From Ustilago trichophora (lineage: Eukaryota; Basidiomycota; Ustilaginomycetes; Ustilaginales; Ustilaginaceae): 64,000 nt of DNA. Position 1 is the first letter of the stretch, and every line of letters begins with the position of its first letter. The translations under genes were made by a program, and so were the position numbers. The stretch covers positions 124,001-188,000 of the forward strand of contig OOIN01000017.1 in the NCBI GenBank assembly GCA_900323505.1. The letters run 5' to 3'. Below, one piece after another: positions 29,529 to 39,181 of this stretch. Under the pieces are notes generated by a model, which saw only the letters and a program-made list of their open reading frames with translations, did not search any database and had not been told where the DNA came from.

Positions 29529-32231
29529 ATGGCCTCACAACCTCATCACGAGGCCAAGCCCACTCTTCGCCAGAGAGGCTCCAACGCCTTCAAGTGGGCC
29601 ATCGGCTACAGTGACAACGAGATCAACCGTCTCGGTGTCCCCGTCGTCAGCAGTCGCGACTGGCTTGGCAACATCTTCAACCACCCTGGCTCCAAAGCTT
29701 ACGACTACTTGGACAGCCTGTTCCCCTTCCGCAAGTGGATCGCCTCCTACAACTCCCAGTGGCTCGTCGGTGACATCATTGCTGGTATCACTGTCGCTCT
29801 CGTCGTCGTGCCTCAGTCCATGTCCTACGCCAAACTTGCCGGTCTGGCCCCTGAATTCGGTCTCTATTCGTCCTTTGTCGGTGTCATGATTTACGCCATC
29901 TTTGCTACCTCCAAGGATGTCACGATCGGTCCCGTCGCTGTCATGTCCCTCCAGACCTTCAACGTTATCCAGAATGTCCTGCGCCACAGCAAGGAGTGGT
30001 CCCCCGAGGTTATTGCCACCGCCCTTGCTTTCATCTGCGGTGCCATCTGTCTCGGTATTGGTCTTCTCCGTATTGGTTTCATCGTCGAGTTCATTCCCAC
30101 CCCAGCCGTAGCCGGTTTCATGACCGGTTCCGCCATCCAGATCGCCGCTGGTCAGGTGCCCAAGCTGCTCGGCCTCAAGGTCCAGACCAACAGCAACCCA
30201 GCCTACCGCGTCATCATCGACACTCTCAAGGCGCTCCCCAAGACCGACATCAACGCTGCTTTCGGTCTTCCAGCCCTGGTCTTCCTTTACTTTGTCAAGT
30301 GGTTCACCGGTTGGCTTCCCAAGCGCTACCCCCGTACCGCCCGCGCCATGTTCTTCATCTCTGTGCTGCGTAATGCCTTTGTTATTATCGTCTTCACCGT
30401 TGCCTCCCGCATCTGGTTGGGTAACTACAACCCCAAAAAGTACCCCATCAGCATCTTGCTCCACGTTCCTCGTGGTTTCAAGCACATTGGCCAGCCGGTT
30501 CTCAACTCGACCCTTCTCTCCGACCTTGCTCCGCAGCTGCCCGTCTCGGTCATCGTCCTCCTTCTTGAGCACATCGCCATCGCCAAGTCTTTCGGTCGTC
30601 TCAACAACTACAAGATCAACCCCAACCAGGAGCTGATCGCGATTGGTGTCACCAACCTTGTCGGCCCCTGCTTCGGTGCCTACGCTGCTACTGGTTCCTT
30701 CTCCCGTACTGCCATCAAGTCCAAGTCGGGTGTGCGCACTCCCTTGGCCGGTTGGTTCACCGGAATTCTCGTTCTGATCGCCATCTACGCTCTCAGTGGT
30801 ACCTTCTACTGGATTCCTAACGCTGTGCTCTCGGCCGTCATCATCCACGCTGTCACCGACTTGGTCGTGCCCTTCTCGGTATCGTACAAGTTCTGGCTCA
30901 TCAGCCCTTTCGAACTCATCATCTTCCTTGCTGCCGTCTTTGCCACCGTCTTTTCCAACACCGAGAACGGTGTCTACGTCTCAGTCGCTGCCTCGTTGGC
31001 GCTCTTGCTCATCCGCATCGCTCGTCCTCGTGGTCGATGGCTCGGTCTCGTTCGCATCCACCACGGCAACACCGGTCCTAATGAGTCCACCATCACCCTA
31101 TCGCACCGCGATGTCTTTGTTCCCCTTGACGACAAGGATGGCATGCGCGATCCCTCGATCCATGTCGAGCCTCCCCCTCCGGGTGTCCTTATCTACAGAT
31201 TCGAGGAGGCCTTCACCTATCCCAACGCATCCCATCTCGCTGATCTGCTTATCGACCGAGTCAAAACGACCACCCGTCCTGGCAGGCCTACCACCTCGAA
31301 CAAGCTCGGTGACCGCCCTTGGAACGACCCTGGTGCACCTAACCCGCGCCTTGTTAAAGCAGCCCGTGCCATGACCTGCCGCGGCCGCAAGGACGAGCTC
31401 AACGATGCCGAACTTGACGGATCCATCATTGACCGCCGACCCATCCTTCGTGCTATGATCTTTGACTTCAGCTCGGTCAGCAACGTTGACACCACCTCGG
31501 TGCAGACCCTCGTCGATGTGCGCACCGCCGTCGAGCGATATGCCGATGCCAAGGTCGAGTTCCACTTTGCCAACATTCTGTCTCCCTGGATCCGTCGTGG
31601 CTTGCTCGCTGGTGGATTTGGTCTTGGCTTCCCATCGAAGCGCATCACCGAGATCGCACCCGTTGTGTCGCAGCCTCAGAACGTCACTCTGTCTGCACGC
31701 GAGCTGCAAGCACGAGAGCAGGCCGAGGCTGAACGCCGTGCCAAGGCTATCGAGCGTATGAGCCACAAGAGCGCCAACGAGGGCTCTGCCTACCCCTTCA
31801 AGGGCCGTGCTACCAAGCCGCTCACCGAGCTCGAAGCTGGTCTCGCTGGAGATGGCGCTGCTGCCAGCCGCAGCCGCGTGGACCTGCACGAGGACTACGA
31901 CGATGCTGACCCCGACCGCATTCGCAAAGTCACCATAGGCGACGCCCTCTACGATGTTCAGACCTTGGATCAGGATGAGACCAACAAGGGCTCCTCCGCC
32001 AACACCCCTTCGCGCAATAGCATCGAGAAGCACCTCGAGGAGGGCGCCGGCATCCACCATGGCGAACGTCGCCCCTCGGACCCCACGAGCCACATCTCGG
32101 TCCCCATCATCTGGGGCAACGACCTGACCCCCTTCTTCCACCTCGACCTCTCGGCCGCTCTCGCAGCTGCCACCGAGGGTCTTGGCCAAGACTCGCAAAT
32201 CAGCAGCTCGAGCATCGACAAGAACGTCTGA
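29529..32231 (+). CDS. SulP-family sulfate permease with STAS domain
   Basis: 900 residues. The SulP signature is plain: DIIAGITVALVVVPQSMSYA with KLAGLAPEFGLYSSF at about 80-120, then repeated membrane segments to about residue 490. A C-terminal STAS domain follows (AMIFDFSSVSNVDTTSVQ and VEFHFANILSPWIRRGLLAGGF region, about 640-710). It is a plasma-membrane proton-coupled sulfate importer feeding sulfur assimilation, as in yeast Sul1/Sul2-type proteins. The C-terminal ~150 residues are hydrophilic and likely cytosolic. The last 70 codons plus the 3' flank are duplicated at 62375-62840. Codon choice is strongly biased, suggesting high expression. Confidence 0.95.
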   Translation: MASQPHHEAKPTLRQRGSNAFKWAIGYSDNEINRLGVPVVSSRDWLGNIFNHPGSKAYDYLDSLFPFRKWIASYNSQWLVGDIIAGITVALVVVPQSMSYAKLAGLAPEFGLYSSFVGVMIYAIFATSKDVTIGPVAVMSLQTFNVIQNVLRHSKEWSPEVIATALAFICGAICLGIGLLRIGFIVEFIPTPAVAGFMTGSAIQIAAGQVPKLLGLKVQTNSNPAYRVIIDTLKALPKTDINAAFGLPALVFLYFVKWFTGWLPKRYPRTARAMFFISVLRNAFVIIVFTVASRIWLGNYNPKKYPISILLHVPRGFKHIGQPVLNSTLLSDLAPQLPVSVIVLLLEHIAIAKSFGRLNNYKINPNQELIAIGVTNLVGPCFGAYAATGSFSRTAIKSKSGVRTPLAGWFTGILVLIAIYALSGTFYWIPNAVLSAVIIHAVTDLVVPFSVSYKFWLISPFELIIFLAAVFATVFSNTENGVYVSVAASLALLLIRIARPRGRWLGLVRIHHGNTGPNESTITLSHRDVFVPLDDKDGMRDPSIHVEPPPPGVLIYRFEEAFTYPNASHLADLLIDRVKTTTRPGRPTTSNKLGDRPWNDPGAPNPRLVKAARAMTCRGRKDELNDAELDGSIIDRRPILRAMIFDFSSVSNVDTTSVQTLVDVRTAVERYADAKVEFHFANILSPWIRRGLLAGGFGLGFPSKRITEIAPVVSQPQNVTLSARELQAREQAEAERRAKAIERMSHKSANEGSAYPFKGRATKPLTELEAGLAGDGAAASRSRVDLHEDYDDADPDRIRKVTIGDALYDVQTLDQDETNKGSSANTPSRNSIEKHLEEGAGIHHGERRPSDPTSHISVPIIWGNDLTPFFHLDLSAALAAATEGLGQDSQISSSSIDKNV

Positions 32232-32525
32232 ACACAAAACCCACTCCACACAAAAGAATATGCCTAGCTATAACTGCAGCTAGACGGATTATACGAAAAA
32301 AGTCTCCTTGTGTCGTTCTTCTCCCTCGTCACCGTGTCACTTGTTTGGTTTTCTGGATGTTTTTATCTCACACTTTGTCCCGTTTCTTTCACGCTCATGT
32401 ACTTGTAAATGAATAGACTTTCATCTTCTCACGTTTCACTCTCTTTGTTTGTGTTGATGTGCGAATGATATTAAGCGAGGAATGTTTTAAGATTTGGCAG
32501 ATGCGCATCGTAGCTTTGCCCAAGG

Positions 32526-33060
32526 TCAACGCTTGACAGGATGCTGTTCGATGATGTTCTTCAAAGGGTCCATGTACCATTTGACATTTGGGTTGGATTT
32601 GAACGTTTCTACATGAACCAATAGTCTGTTCCTCTCCTGCATCGATAGGTTTTTCGTGACACCAGAGTAGACTTGCCATTTCGTCTGGTTTCAGGTTGAT
32701 ATTTCTGCCTACTTGAGAATCTGGCTTGATGATGCTGTAGAAGTAGATTCGCTTTACTGGAGAGTACGTCGAAGGTGAAATGGTGCCTACGGACTTTGAT
32801 CCGTCGGTATGGGCCAATTCGAGTGCTTGGACTTGGGTGTATGCATCGAGCGTGGGACGTAAAGTTGGGGGCGCAGATAGACGTTTGATGGGAACGGAAT
32901 AGCGCGCATGCACGTGATACTGGTCAAACAGGAAGACTTCGATCATGGTTTTATGGAGATTGTTTCGAATGTTGTTGCTAATGACAAAGTTACAGCACAG
33001 GGAGAGGATGAGAGCTAGGATGGAGAGACGAAGTTCGAGGAGGTGAGTGAGCCAAACCAT
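32526..33060 (-). pseudogene. Secreted family A protein, apparent frameshift
   Basis: The ATG at 33058-33060 opens a signal-peptide-like N-terminus (LRLSILALILSLCCNFVIS). The body matches the other family A proteins: RIYFYSIIKPDSQVG then DEMASLLW. After LLWCHEK the annotated frame runs on to 32395 with unrelated sequence, while the expected family ending (LLVHVETFKSNPNVKW and MDPLKNIIE) is in the next frame and stops at 32526. The switch falls in an A5 run near 32640, so a one-base change is the likely cause; a sequencing error is possible. It is adjacent to and convergent with the sulfate permease. This gene/permease pairing is copied at 62.4-63.8 kb. Confidence 0.7.
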
Positions 33061-33921
33061 GATTGTGAAATTCCAGCGCTTTTCAGAGCAGCAAGCTAGG
33101 GCACTTTATCCAACCTCCAACCGTCTTGTCTCCTCCTTTATGTACAGCTCAAGATCTGGACAACAAGCAGCCTGAAGCGCCGCGCTTTGAAAGACATGTG
33201 TGACCTCAGCACGGCCTCCCACAGCTCATGCCGAGTTAAAAAAAAAGAAAGAAAGAATCAACCTTCGAGTCACAATACCTCTGTGGGACCCTGAACCGTT
33301 CGGCAACCTTCGCAACCCCCACACTCTTTTGTTTATAATTGAGGACATCACCATCTACCAACCAAGCCGGCGGAGGGTGCCGGTTGGTGGCTTATCCCAA
33401 ATTCCCGGGCCCACCTGCGTATCGATGGGATTCAGCAAACAAACCTAGGCAACCTAAATAGGCGCCACACCGTTGTTAGAGAGAAGTATCATGGTCTGGC
33501 TACAAAGTGGGCGCTTGATGAAGCTGCACTTTACCCCCTCGGATTCAGGAGAGGAGCAGATGAAAGTAGCTCAAGTGCACAGTCTACGACACACGGCGAG
33601 ATGGAGATTGGGATCGAATTAGACTCGAGGGAGCTCTTTGGATGGCGGATGGTGCGCTCAACTTGCCATGACGGAGGTTGGTCAAGCGTCAATAGGCATC
33701 AGCAGGGTGTACATGACTTCAAAGTAGTTGGCGATGAGGAAAAGGTGATATTTAATGAAGAAAGTTGAACTTCTTTTCGTTACACGACGATTGTCTTCTC
33801 TTCCACCAGGTGTGCGGAAAGGGAACAAGGACTGTTCGCGAAGAAGCGAGGCATCCAACTTGTAAGGATGAAAAGATTCAACGACTTTGACATCCCAAAG
33901 GACATTGTTAAGAGGTCGAGG
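33061..33921. other. Intergenic spacer in family A array
   Basis: About 860 bp with the promoter of the 33.0 kb gene and the 3' flank of the next. A short A/AAG-rich patch lies at 33239-33257. Nothing else recognised. Confidence 0.4.
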
Positions 33922-34458
33922 CTAAAGGTATCTGAACACTGTCTCCATGTTTACGAACGGCCATTCCCGGCCCCTATCTCTTATGACATCCACATGCACA
34001 ATTTGTTCGTAACCGTTGTGGTGCTTCCACAGCACAGAAGCGATGCTGTCACGGAGTCCCATACGTTGTCCGAGTGGGTGCGAAGAAGGGATGATGCTGT
34101 AAAAGAACGCGCTCGTGTCACCGATGATAGGCAATCTAGGCCTGCCAAAGATTCCCAAAGTTTCGCCGACCTGCCTCTGGTGCGTCGTTACCGGTACCAC
34201 GCCTGTAGTCTGGGCGAGCTGCCACGCGTCGTGCTGGAAATTCGGCAGCGAGTTCCAGTTGTAGTCGGATATATGGTCATATTCTCCAGTGCCGTAAAAC
34301 AGATGGTGTCGACGGAGATAATATGCCTGTTGTGCTCTGACACGGTTCAACATGTATACAGACACGTGATCGTTAGGATCAACAGCGACAGCGATGAGTC
34401 CAAAGAAGAGAATCATCGCAATCAAGACGGCGACGATTCGATGGGAACTGCGAATCAT
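33922..34458 (-). CDS. Small secreted protein, family A
   Basis: 178 residues with a clear N-terminal signal sequence (IVAVLIAMILFFGLIAVAV, cleavage near 25). The mature part contains the family A pattern: LPNFQHDAWQLAQTTGV, a central AFFYSIIPSSHPLGQRMGL, ASVLWKHHNG, and a C-terminal VHVDVIRDRGREWPF block. No known enzymatic domain and few Cys. Size, signal peptide, rapid divergence and clustering fit a plant-infection effector, but that role is inferred. Intact open frame; one of two undamaged family A genes here. Confidence 0.75.
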   Translation of the reverse strand: MIRSSHRIVAVLIAMILFFGLIAVAVDPNDHVSVYMLNRVRAQQAYYLRRHHLFYGTGEYDHISDYNWNSLPNFQHDAWQLAQTTGVVPVTTHQRQVGETLGIFGRPRLPIIGDTSAFFYSIIPSSHPLGQRMGLRDSIASVLWKHHNGYEQIVHVDVIRDRGREWPFVNMETVFRYL

Positions 34459-35100
34459 GACTGCGTCTGTCGTTCGAATAAGTTTTGGTTGGAGGGGATG
34501 CTGGAGCCGTCCCTAAGATGATGAGAGTCGGAATCGTACTTGTACGCTTCGTGCGCTGCCCCTGCTACTCCGTTGGAAACAAGAAGTGGGTACACAGCTG
34601 GAAACCCTCGATGCAATGAATGCGCACATTCGACGCAACGAGCCATTCTTGGCGAGCCGACTATGCACCCAAGAGCCCACTTAGCTAACCGCGTTGTGGG
34701 TCGCCCAGACCACACCCACCAACCCTCGAGTAAGCTGTTTGAGACAAAAGAGCAGGAGCATGCCTTTGGTTCGATCGAATTTGCTAAAGTACAGTAGGTC
34801 ACGCCTTCCAATCTGCAGGTGTACTTCCTGCTTACGCTGGAAGCCATCACTCCACAACGGCAACTAGATGGGCTGCTGCTAAAGCAAGATAAAACGATGC
34901 AAGAGTGCGAGCGACAAGACACTTTTGAATTAGAAGTCTGAAGAGAGACGCAGAGAAAGGGCAGCCTATTGCACGTGTGGAGGGATGCAAACACACACGG
35001 ATTCCACCAGCGGTGGAATGGTGTCCTTGTACAAAGGAAGAAAGAGCAACCTGGCAGAATCCACCGCAGTTTGGACCGAGAAGGCGATGTCTTTGAAGCT
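34459..35100. other. Intergenic spacer in family A array
   Basis: About 640 bp. An overlapping minus-strand frame (34455-35135) has no domain and overlaps the next gene, so it was not called. Promoter sequence presumed. Confidence 0.4.
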
Positions 35101-35625
35101 CTAAACGTGTTCAAGAACTCGTTCCAAAGACCCAAGGCTCCATTTTAGACCATGGTCAGCGATCACGTCAACCAATGCTACTTTCGGCTCGCCGCTTCCC
35201 TTCCTCCACAGCACGCTAGCGAGCCTCTTCGGATCCTGTGGGTCGGCCAGTTGCATTTCTTTTCCAAGGTCGCTTTCCGGATGTACCAGGCTAAAGAAGA
35301 ACACCTCTTCTGGGCCCTTGTTTTTGACTTTGAAGCCCAAGACGCTTTTAGTTCCGATGATGGGCTTTTCCCGGCTGACAACCTTTACCCCGCTAGCTCG
35401 TGCCAGATCTAGCGCCTTTCGTTCGAAGTTCGGAATGCTACTGTGATCGACAGTCTCAAGTAATCTATATCCAGGAGATTCGCGGTGCATGTCCACCTGC
35501 ATGAGCTGGGACCTAAGTCGCATTTCATGGACGAAATCTTCGTCGAAATCTGCAGCAAGAGCGCCCAGGGCGAAGATCGCCAGCAGAAGGAAGAGAGTCG
35601 TAAGTCGCAGATGTCCGTTGATCAT
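35101..35625 (-). CDS. Small secreted protein, family A
   Basis: 174 residues from the ATG at 35625; an upstream in-frame extension of 24 residues to 35697 would bury the signal sequence and is less likely. The signal peptide is LTTLFLLLAIFALGALA (cleavage near 24). The family A pattern follows: SIPNFERKALDLARASGVKV, VFFFSLVHPESDLGKEM, LASVLWRKGSG and VALVDVIADHGLKWSLGSL. The gene is intact and is the closest match to the 33.9 kb paralogue. Probably exported; effector function is inferred from context only. Confidence 0.78.
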   Translation of the reverse strand: MINGHLRLTTLFLLLAIFALGALAADFDEDFVHEMRLRSQLMQVDMHRESPGYRLLETVDHSSIPNFERKALDLARASGVKVVSREKPIIGTKSVLGFKVKNKGPEEVFFFSLVHPESDLGKEMQLADPQDPKRLASVLWRKGSGEPKVALVDVIADHGLKWSLGSLERVLEHV

Positions 35626-36336
35626 CTTGCTGGGTCTTAGTTGATGGCAGAGAAGAAGTAAGTATGATTGCGGTGCAAAGGATGGCCTGGCCCTCAACCA
35701 TTTATTGCCTTGCTCGAGCCAACCTCACTCCGTTTCGCTTCCGAAATCCAGATGTACACTGAAAAGACTGCCAATTATGCAAAGCATCGCATGGGTCGTG
35801 GCAAATCAGACTGACAAAGACTTTGCATGCAAGCGTACCGCCAATGTGGGCGGGACGTGGGTTCAGCGGGGCTGCGACTTTGCACAAAGCCCCTGAAGGG
35901 TACATCACGAAGCAACGCAGTGTTGAGAGTCTGCAAAGGCGAGGACAATTGGAGATTCAGGGGCTAGAATCTGGACAAAGCAGAAATTTGGGGGTCACCG
36001 AGCAGATCCTGATTGCTATGTCGCTTGAGCCATTGAGGGAATGCATGAGTAACGGGTGACTTTGCTCCTCTAGGGCAAGTCTTCTCAGATCTACTGAGAG
36101 TCAACGAGAGACTAGTTGGCCATCACTCATGCTTTCGCAATCGTGAGGAGATAGTTTGAGAAAAGGAATGATGGATTGATCGTATGAGTGAGAGAGTGGA
36201 ATGAGCGGAAAGGGGCGACTTTGAAATGACAGTGAAATCTCTTCGCAGAAAGAGGGCTTAGTAGCTTCATGGTCAGTGCTGAAGGAAAAATGACAAGCTA
36301 GGTAGCTACAGGGAGGAATAAAAGCAGGTTGCAACA
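35626..36336. other. Intergenic spacer in family A array
   Basis: About 710 bp between the 35.1 and 36.3 kb genes; no gene or repeat recognised. Confidence 0.4.
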
Positions 36337-37020
36337 TCAACGCACATGCGGGGCAATGCTTCGCAGGCTCTCTCCCAGCGATTCTCCAGTTTCTCCCAAC
36401 GATTCGGCCATGTCCTTGATCTCCGAACCTCCTTCCTGCTTTTTCAGCTCACCGATCAACTGGCCCAGGGGCTCTTCGAGGTTGTTTGGCAGATCCGGAT
36501 GCTCTTCAACGGCGACCAGCGTATATTTCTTCGTTCCAGGCTCATTCCTCCACAGGAGTGTAGCCATCTTCTCGTTTCGAAGACCCATATGGTCTGCAAG
36601 ATTATCCGCACCGTAACCTTTCCGGTTGGAGGGGCTAGTATCACCGGGGCGGATGATGCTGACGTAGTAGTCGGTTTTACGGGGCTTATCCTTAATACCG
36701 AAGAGAGTCTGTTTCCACGACGGGGACGTTACTCGGTCGACAGAAGCAAACTTCCTGAGTCCCTTATGTTGAGCGAGCAACTAAGCCTTGTCTTCAAAAC
36801 CCCAGACTGTTCCATAATTGCGTTTGATTCCCATGTCTTCCAGGATTGGCAGCTTACCTCCCGACGCTTCCCTTTGAAGTTCAAGTTGGGCTGATCTTAC
36901 CCTGCCTTGCATGGATTTGTCTGTTCCATATAGTTTCGACCGCCAGTGAGCCGATACAGTGGAAGCCAGGACTGCAATGAGCAATATGCAAGCCATGCGA
37001 TTCTTGACGATGGCAAACAT
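36337..37020 (-). pseudogene. Secreted family A protein with in-frame stop
   Basis: The ATG at 37020 begins a signal sequence (MACILLIAVLASTVSA). The frame is broken by a single TAG at 36781-36783 and then continues in the same frame for 147 codons with the family A blocks: DYYVSIIRPGDTSPSN, KMATLLWRNEPG and YTLVAVEEHPDLPNN. The stop replaces what looks like a Gln codon in the segment equivalent to NFERKALDLA of its neighbour. A CAG-to-TAG transition would explain it. The C-terminus is longer than in other members (GELKKQEGGSEIKDMAESLG). Either a recent pseudogene or a polymorphic null allele. Confidence 0.7.
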
Positions 37021-37616
37021 GTTTGTGAAGGATGTCTGAGCCAGTCGATGGCTCAGAAGGTAAGATGTGAGAGGTTGGATGGAGGGAAAACACAGGGCAT
37101 GGTCACGTCGATCAAGTATTAGTACCTTTACGGCCCTCGCTTGATGCTGCTTCGGAAGCAGCCCGCTTGTGCAGAACAGCAGCTGAACGGCAGGCTCGTG
37201 CACCACGCTGCGAAGAAAGTAAAATTTCCACCGACCACAAGCAACGTCGCCACTCAACGGTAGCAAAGTGAAGGCAGGAGAGTCGGATACCCACTGTTGG
37301 TGGTTGAGAGGTGTTGCGCTGAAGAGAGATCTGCGAGGCGACCCTCCATGGTGGGTGGATACTGTGGGATCAAGAGGCGTGCAGTTTGACCCGCTGGCAC
37401 CACCTCGGTGGGTCGTTGTGTTCAGTATTCAAGCAAACCTCCCTCGGTCTAGGCTGGGCTTCGCTCGCTTGAGCATAGAGAAAGGAACACAACTTGATAT
37501 CTAGGCACGTGCGAAACCAGGCTTCGTGGAACTCCTGGCCTGCCACAAAGGGCATCATTGCAGAGCGCTTGGTTGGCGAGCGCTAGCTTCACTGGAGCGT
37601 GTGGCACGCGGCTGCG
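37021..37616. other. Intergenic spacer between family A array and transposon nest
   Basis: About 600 bp, promoter side of the broken family A gene; no gene recognised. Confidence 0.4.
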
Positions 37617-37950
37617 CACGTGATCACTCAGCAAAGCCGCACGAGAGTTGTGACTGAGCGCACGCGCTCAGTCAAATCTTTGCACTCTCGTCAACACAAC
37701 CTGCTTTCTTACCATCATCATCACTCATGCCAATCGCCTTGCGATTTGGCTTTTCTTTCTTTCACCCGCCCTCCCTTTGCCCTTCTTTGTCTCCTCTTGC
37801 TTCTTTTTGTATACACGATCTCGCGCGCCATCCACTCTGCTCACAGGTGACGCTCAACCACCCGTGTCCTTTCCGGCCACGGCTGGGAGCTCGCAAGCGA
37901 CTCTCACGAGTAAGGCAATCACATATATATTCTTTCTCCTTATTGTTTTC
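37617..37950 (+). mobile_element. Diverged solo terminal repeat of a tyrosine-recombinase retroelement
   Basis: Reads along the reverse complement of 44305-44781 in the same order: the TACCATCATCATC patch of repeat A, the CACCCGCC patch of the spacer, then GGCCACGGCTGGGAGCTCGC and GCGACTCTC of repeat B, ending in TTCTTTCTCCT. All three parts are contiguous, so A-spacer-B is a natural terminal unit. No ORFs remain. It is in the opposite orientation to the intact element at 44.3-50.7 kb. Confidence 0.6.
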
Positions 37951-38020
37951 CATGGATGATGATGATGATGGTGAACAGCGGACGTGCCAAGCGACGGTGA
38001 ATAGATATGATGATGTTGCA

Positions 38021-38267
38021 GCTAGACCTGTGAGGTCTTGGGCTCGTGATGTTTCCAGTCCGCCATGGGGCTGGTTGAGCACAGAGGACGAGCGACGAAG
38101 ACTAAGGGAGGGAGACAGGGTGGGAAGTGCTGAATTCGATCGACTATGCCTAGCGACGATTGCTGCAGTAGTATAGAAGAAAGGTGACATGAAACCAAGA
38201 ACATTATGAAGGTGGGTGAGATGACGTTGCAAGCTCTGCTTGCCCAGACGCTCTCGCCTTTCCGCAT
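38021..38267 (+). repeat. Dispersed repeat R, copy 1
   Basis: About 247 bp matching copy 4 (60358-60612) along its length: GCTAGACCTGTGAGG at the start, GGGAGGGAGACAGG in the middle, and CCCAGACGCTCTCGCC near the end. It lies directly after the solo terminal repeat. Non-coding. Confidence 0.7.
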
Positions 38268-38617
38268 GGGCTGAAGACAAGGAGGCCGAAGGAAGAGAGT
38301 GGGAGGATGCGGCGGTCTCCCCTCTCCAGGACGCTGTAGCCCTCGTTGAGAGTGGTGACGGCGAGACATTAGTCTGTGCGGCACAAGCATCAAGTGCACC
38401 TCACCACATAGCCAGTGTTACAGGCCTCACGTGGGCTGACCAGGGTCAGGCACGAGTGGAGGCCGGAGGGGCGCAGCAGCGGCTGTGCGCAGAAATGGCG
38501 CACAGGCGCAAAAGTACTCGGCCGGCAGGTGGAGTCCACTGGACGACTTGCCGGAGGGAAATTGGCAAGTGGCATCCACCCGGCAATCCTCACGCGCTGA
38601 GCGCAAAAAGGTGCCGT
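38268..38617. other. GC-rich flank of the LTR element insertion
   Basis: About 350 bp of GC-rich sequence, unrecognised, interrupted at CCGT (38614-38617), the left target-site copy. The continuation resumes at 52038. Confidence 0.4.
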
Positions 38618-38836
38618 TGACAACGACTCATCTGATGACAAGAGAATGATATGGAGAAGACAAGAATCAAAATCAGAAATACTAAAGATGCTGCTGGATG
38701 ATGGTGATAACTACAAAGAAAGACTGCTGAGCTGCGACGACAAAAACTGAGCAAATTCCAATTTCTCGGGATTCGGACAGCCACGTTGCGCTTGACAAAA
38801 CACGTCACGCTTAACGGAACATGAAATCCGGTGACA
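38618..38836 (-). repeat. LTR (3' LTR in element orientation)
   Basis: 219 bp, identical to 51819-52037 except for one C/T difference (GGATTCGG here, GGATTTGG there), at a CpG. Terminal TG...CA present. Confidence 0.92.
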
Positions 38837-39181
38837 GGCGCCCCTGCAAAGAAAGGCTACGTCCCGAAGACTAACAACAAAACTGCTACAAAAAGAGATC
38901 AGGAATGACAACCAGAGCCATATCAGAAGCCGAGAAATGAGAAATGGGAAGCTGGTGAGCGAGTTGAATCGCAGATAAGAGAAAGTGCTGCTAGACCATC
39001 CGAGGATGGCGAAAGGAATGCAAATGGAAAAGGGGTTGCTAAATGCGGCAAATGTTGCCAATGTTGCGAGTGCTGCAAGTGTGCCGAAAATGCTGCTATG
39101 CTGCTATGCTGTTGAAAGGTGAATGCAAGGGTAATGGCGAAGATGAGACGACATTGCTGCTTTGGGTCGCGTTGGTAACCG
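38837..39181 (-). other. 3' non-coding part of the LTR element
   Basis: About 345 bp between integrase C-terminus and the LTR. A purine-rich patch on the minus strand next to the LTR could be the polypurine tract, but it is weak. Confidence 0.45.

Noticed and set aside
29535..30848. 437-codon minus-strand open frame
   Set aside because: Antisense shadow of the sulfate permease gene; its composition mirrors the strongly biased codons of the sense gene and it has no domain.
31098..32249. 383-codon minus-strand open frame
   Set aside because: Also antisense to the sulfate permease, low-complexity Gly/Val/Asp-rich, no family signature.
34455..35135. 226-codon minus-strand frame between two family A genes
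   Set aside because: Overlaps the 3' end of the 35.1 kb gene, Ser/Cys-rich without domain, no signal peptide; looks accidental.
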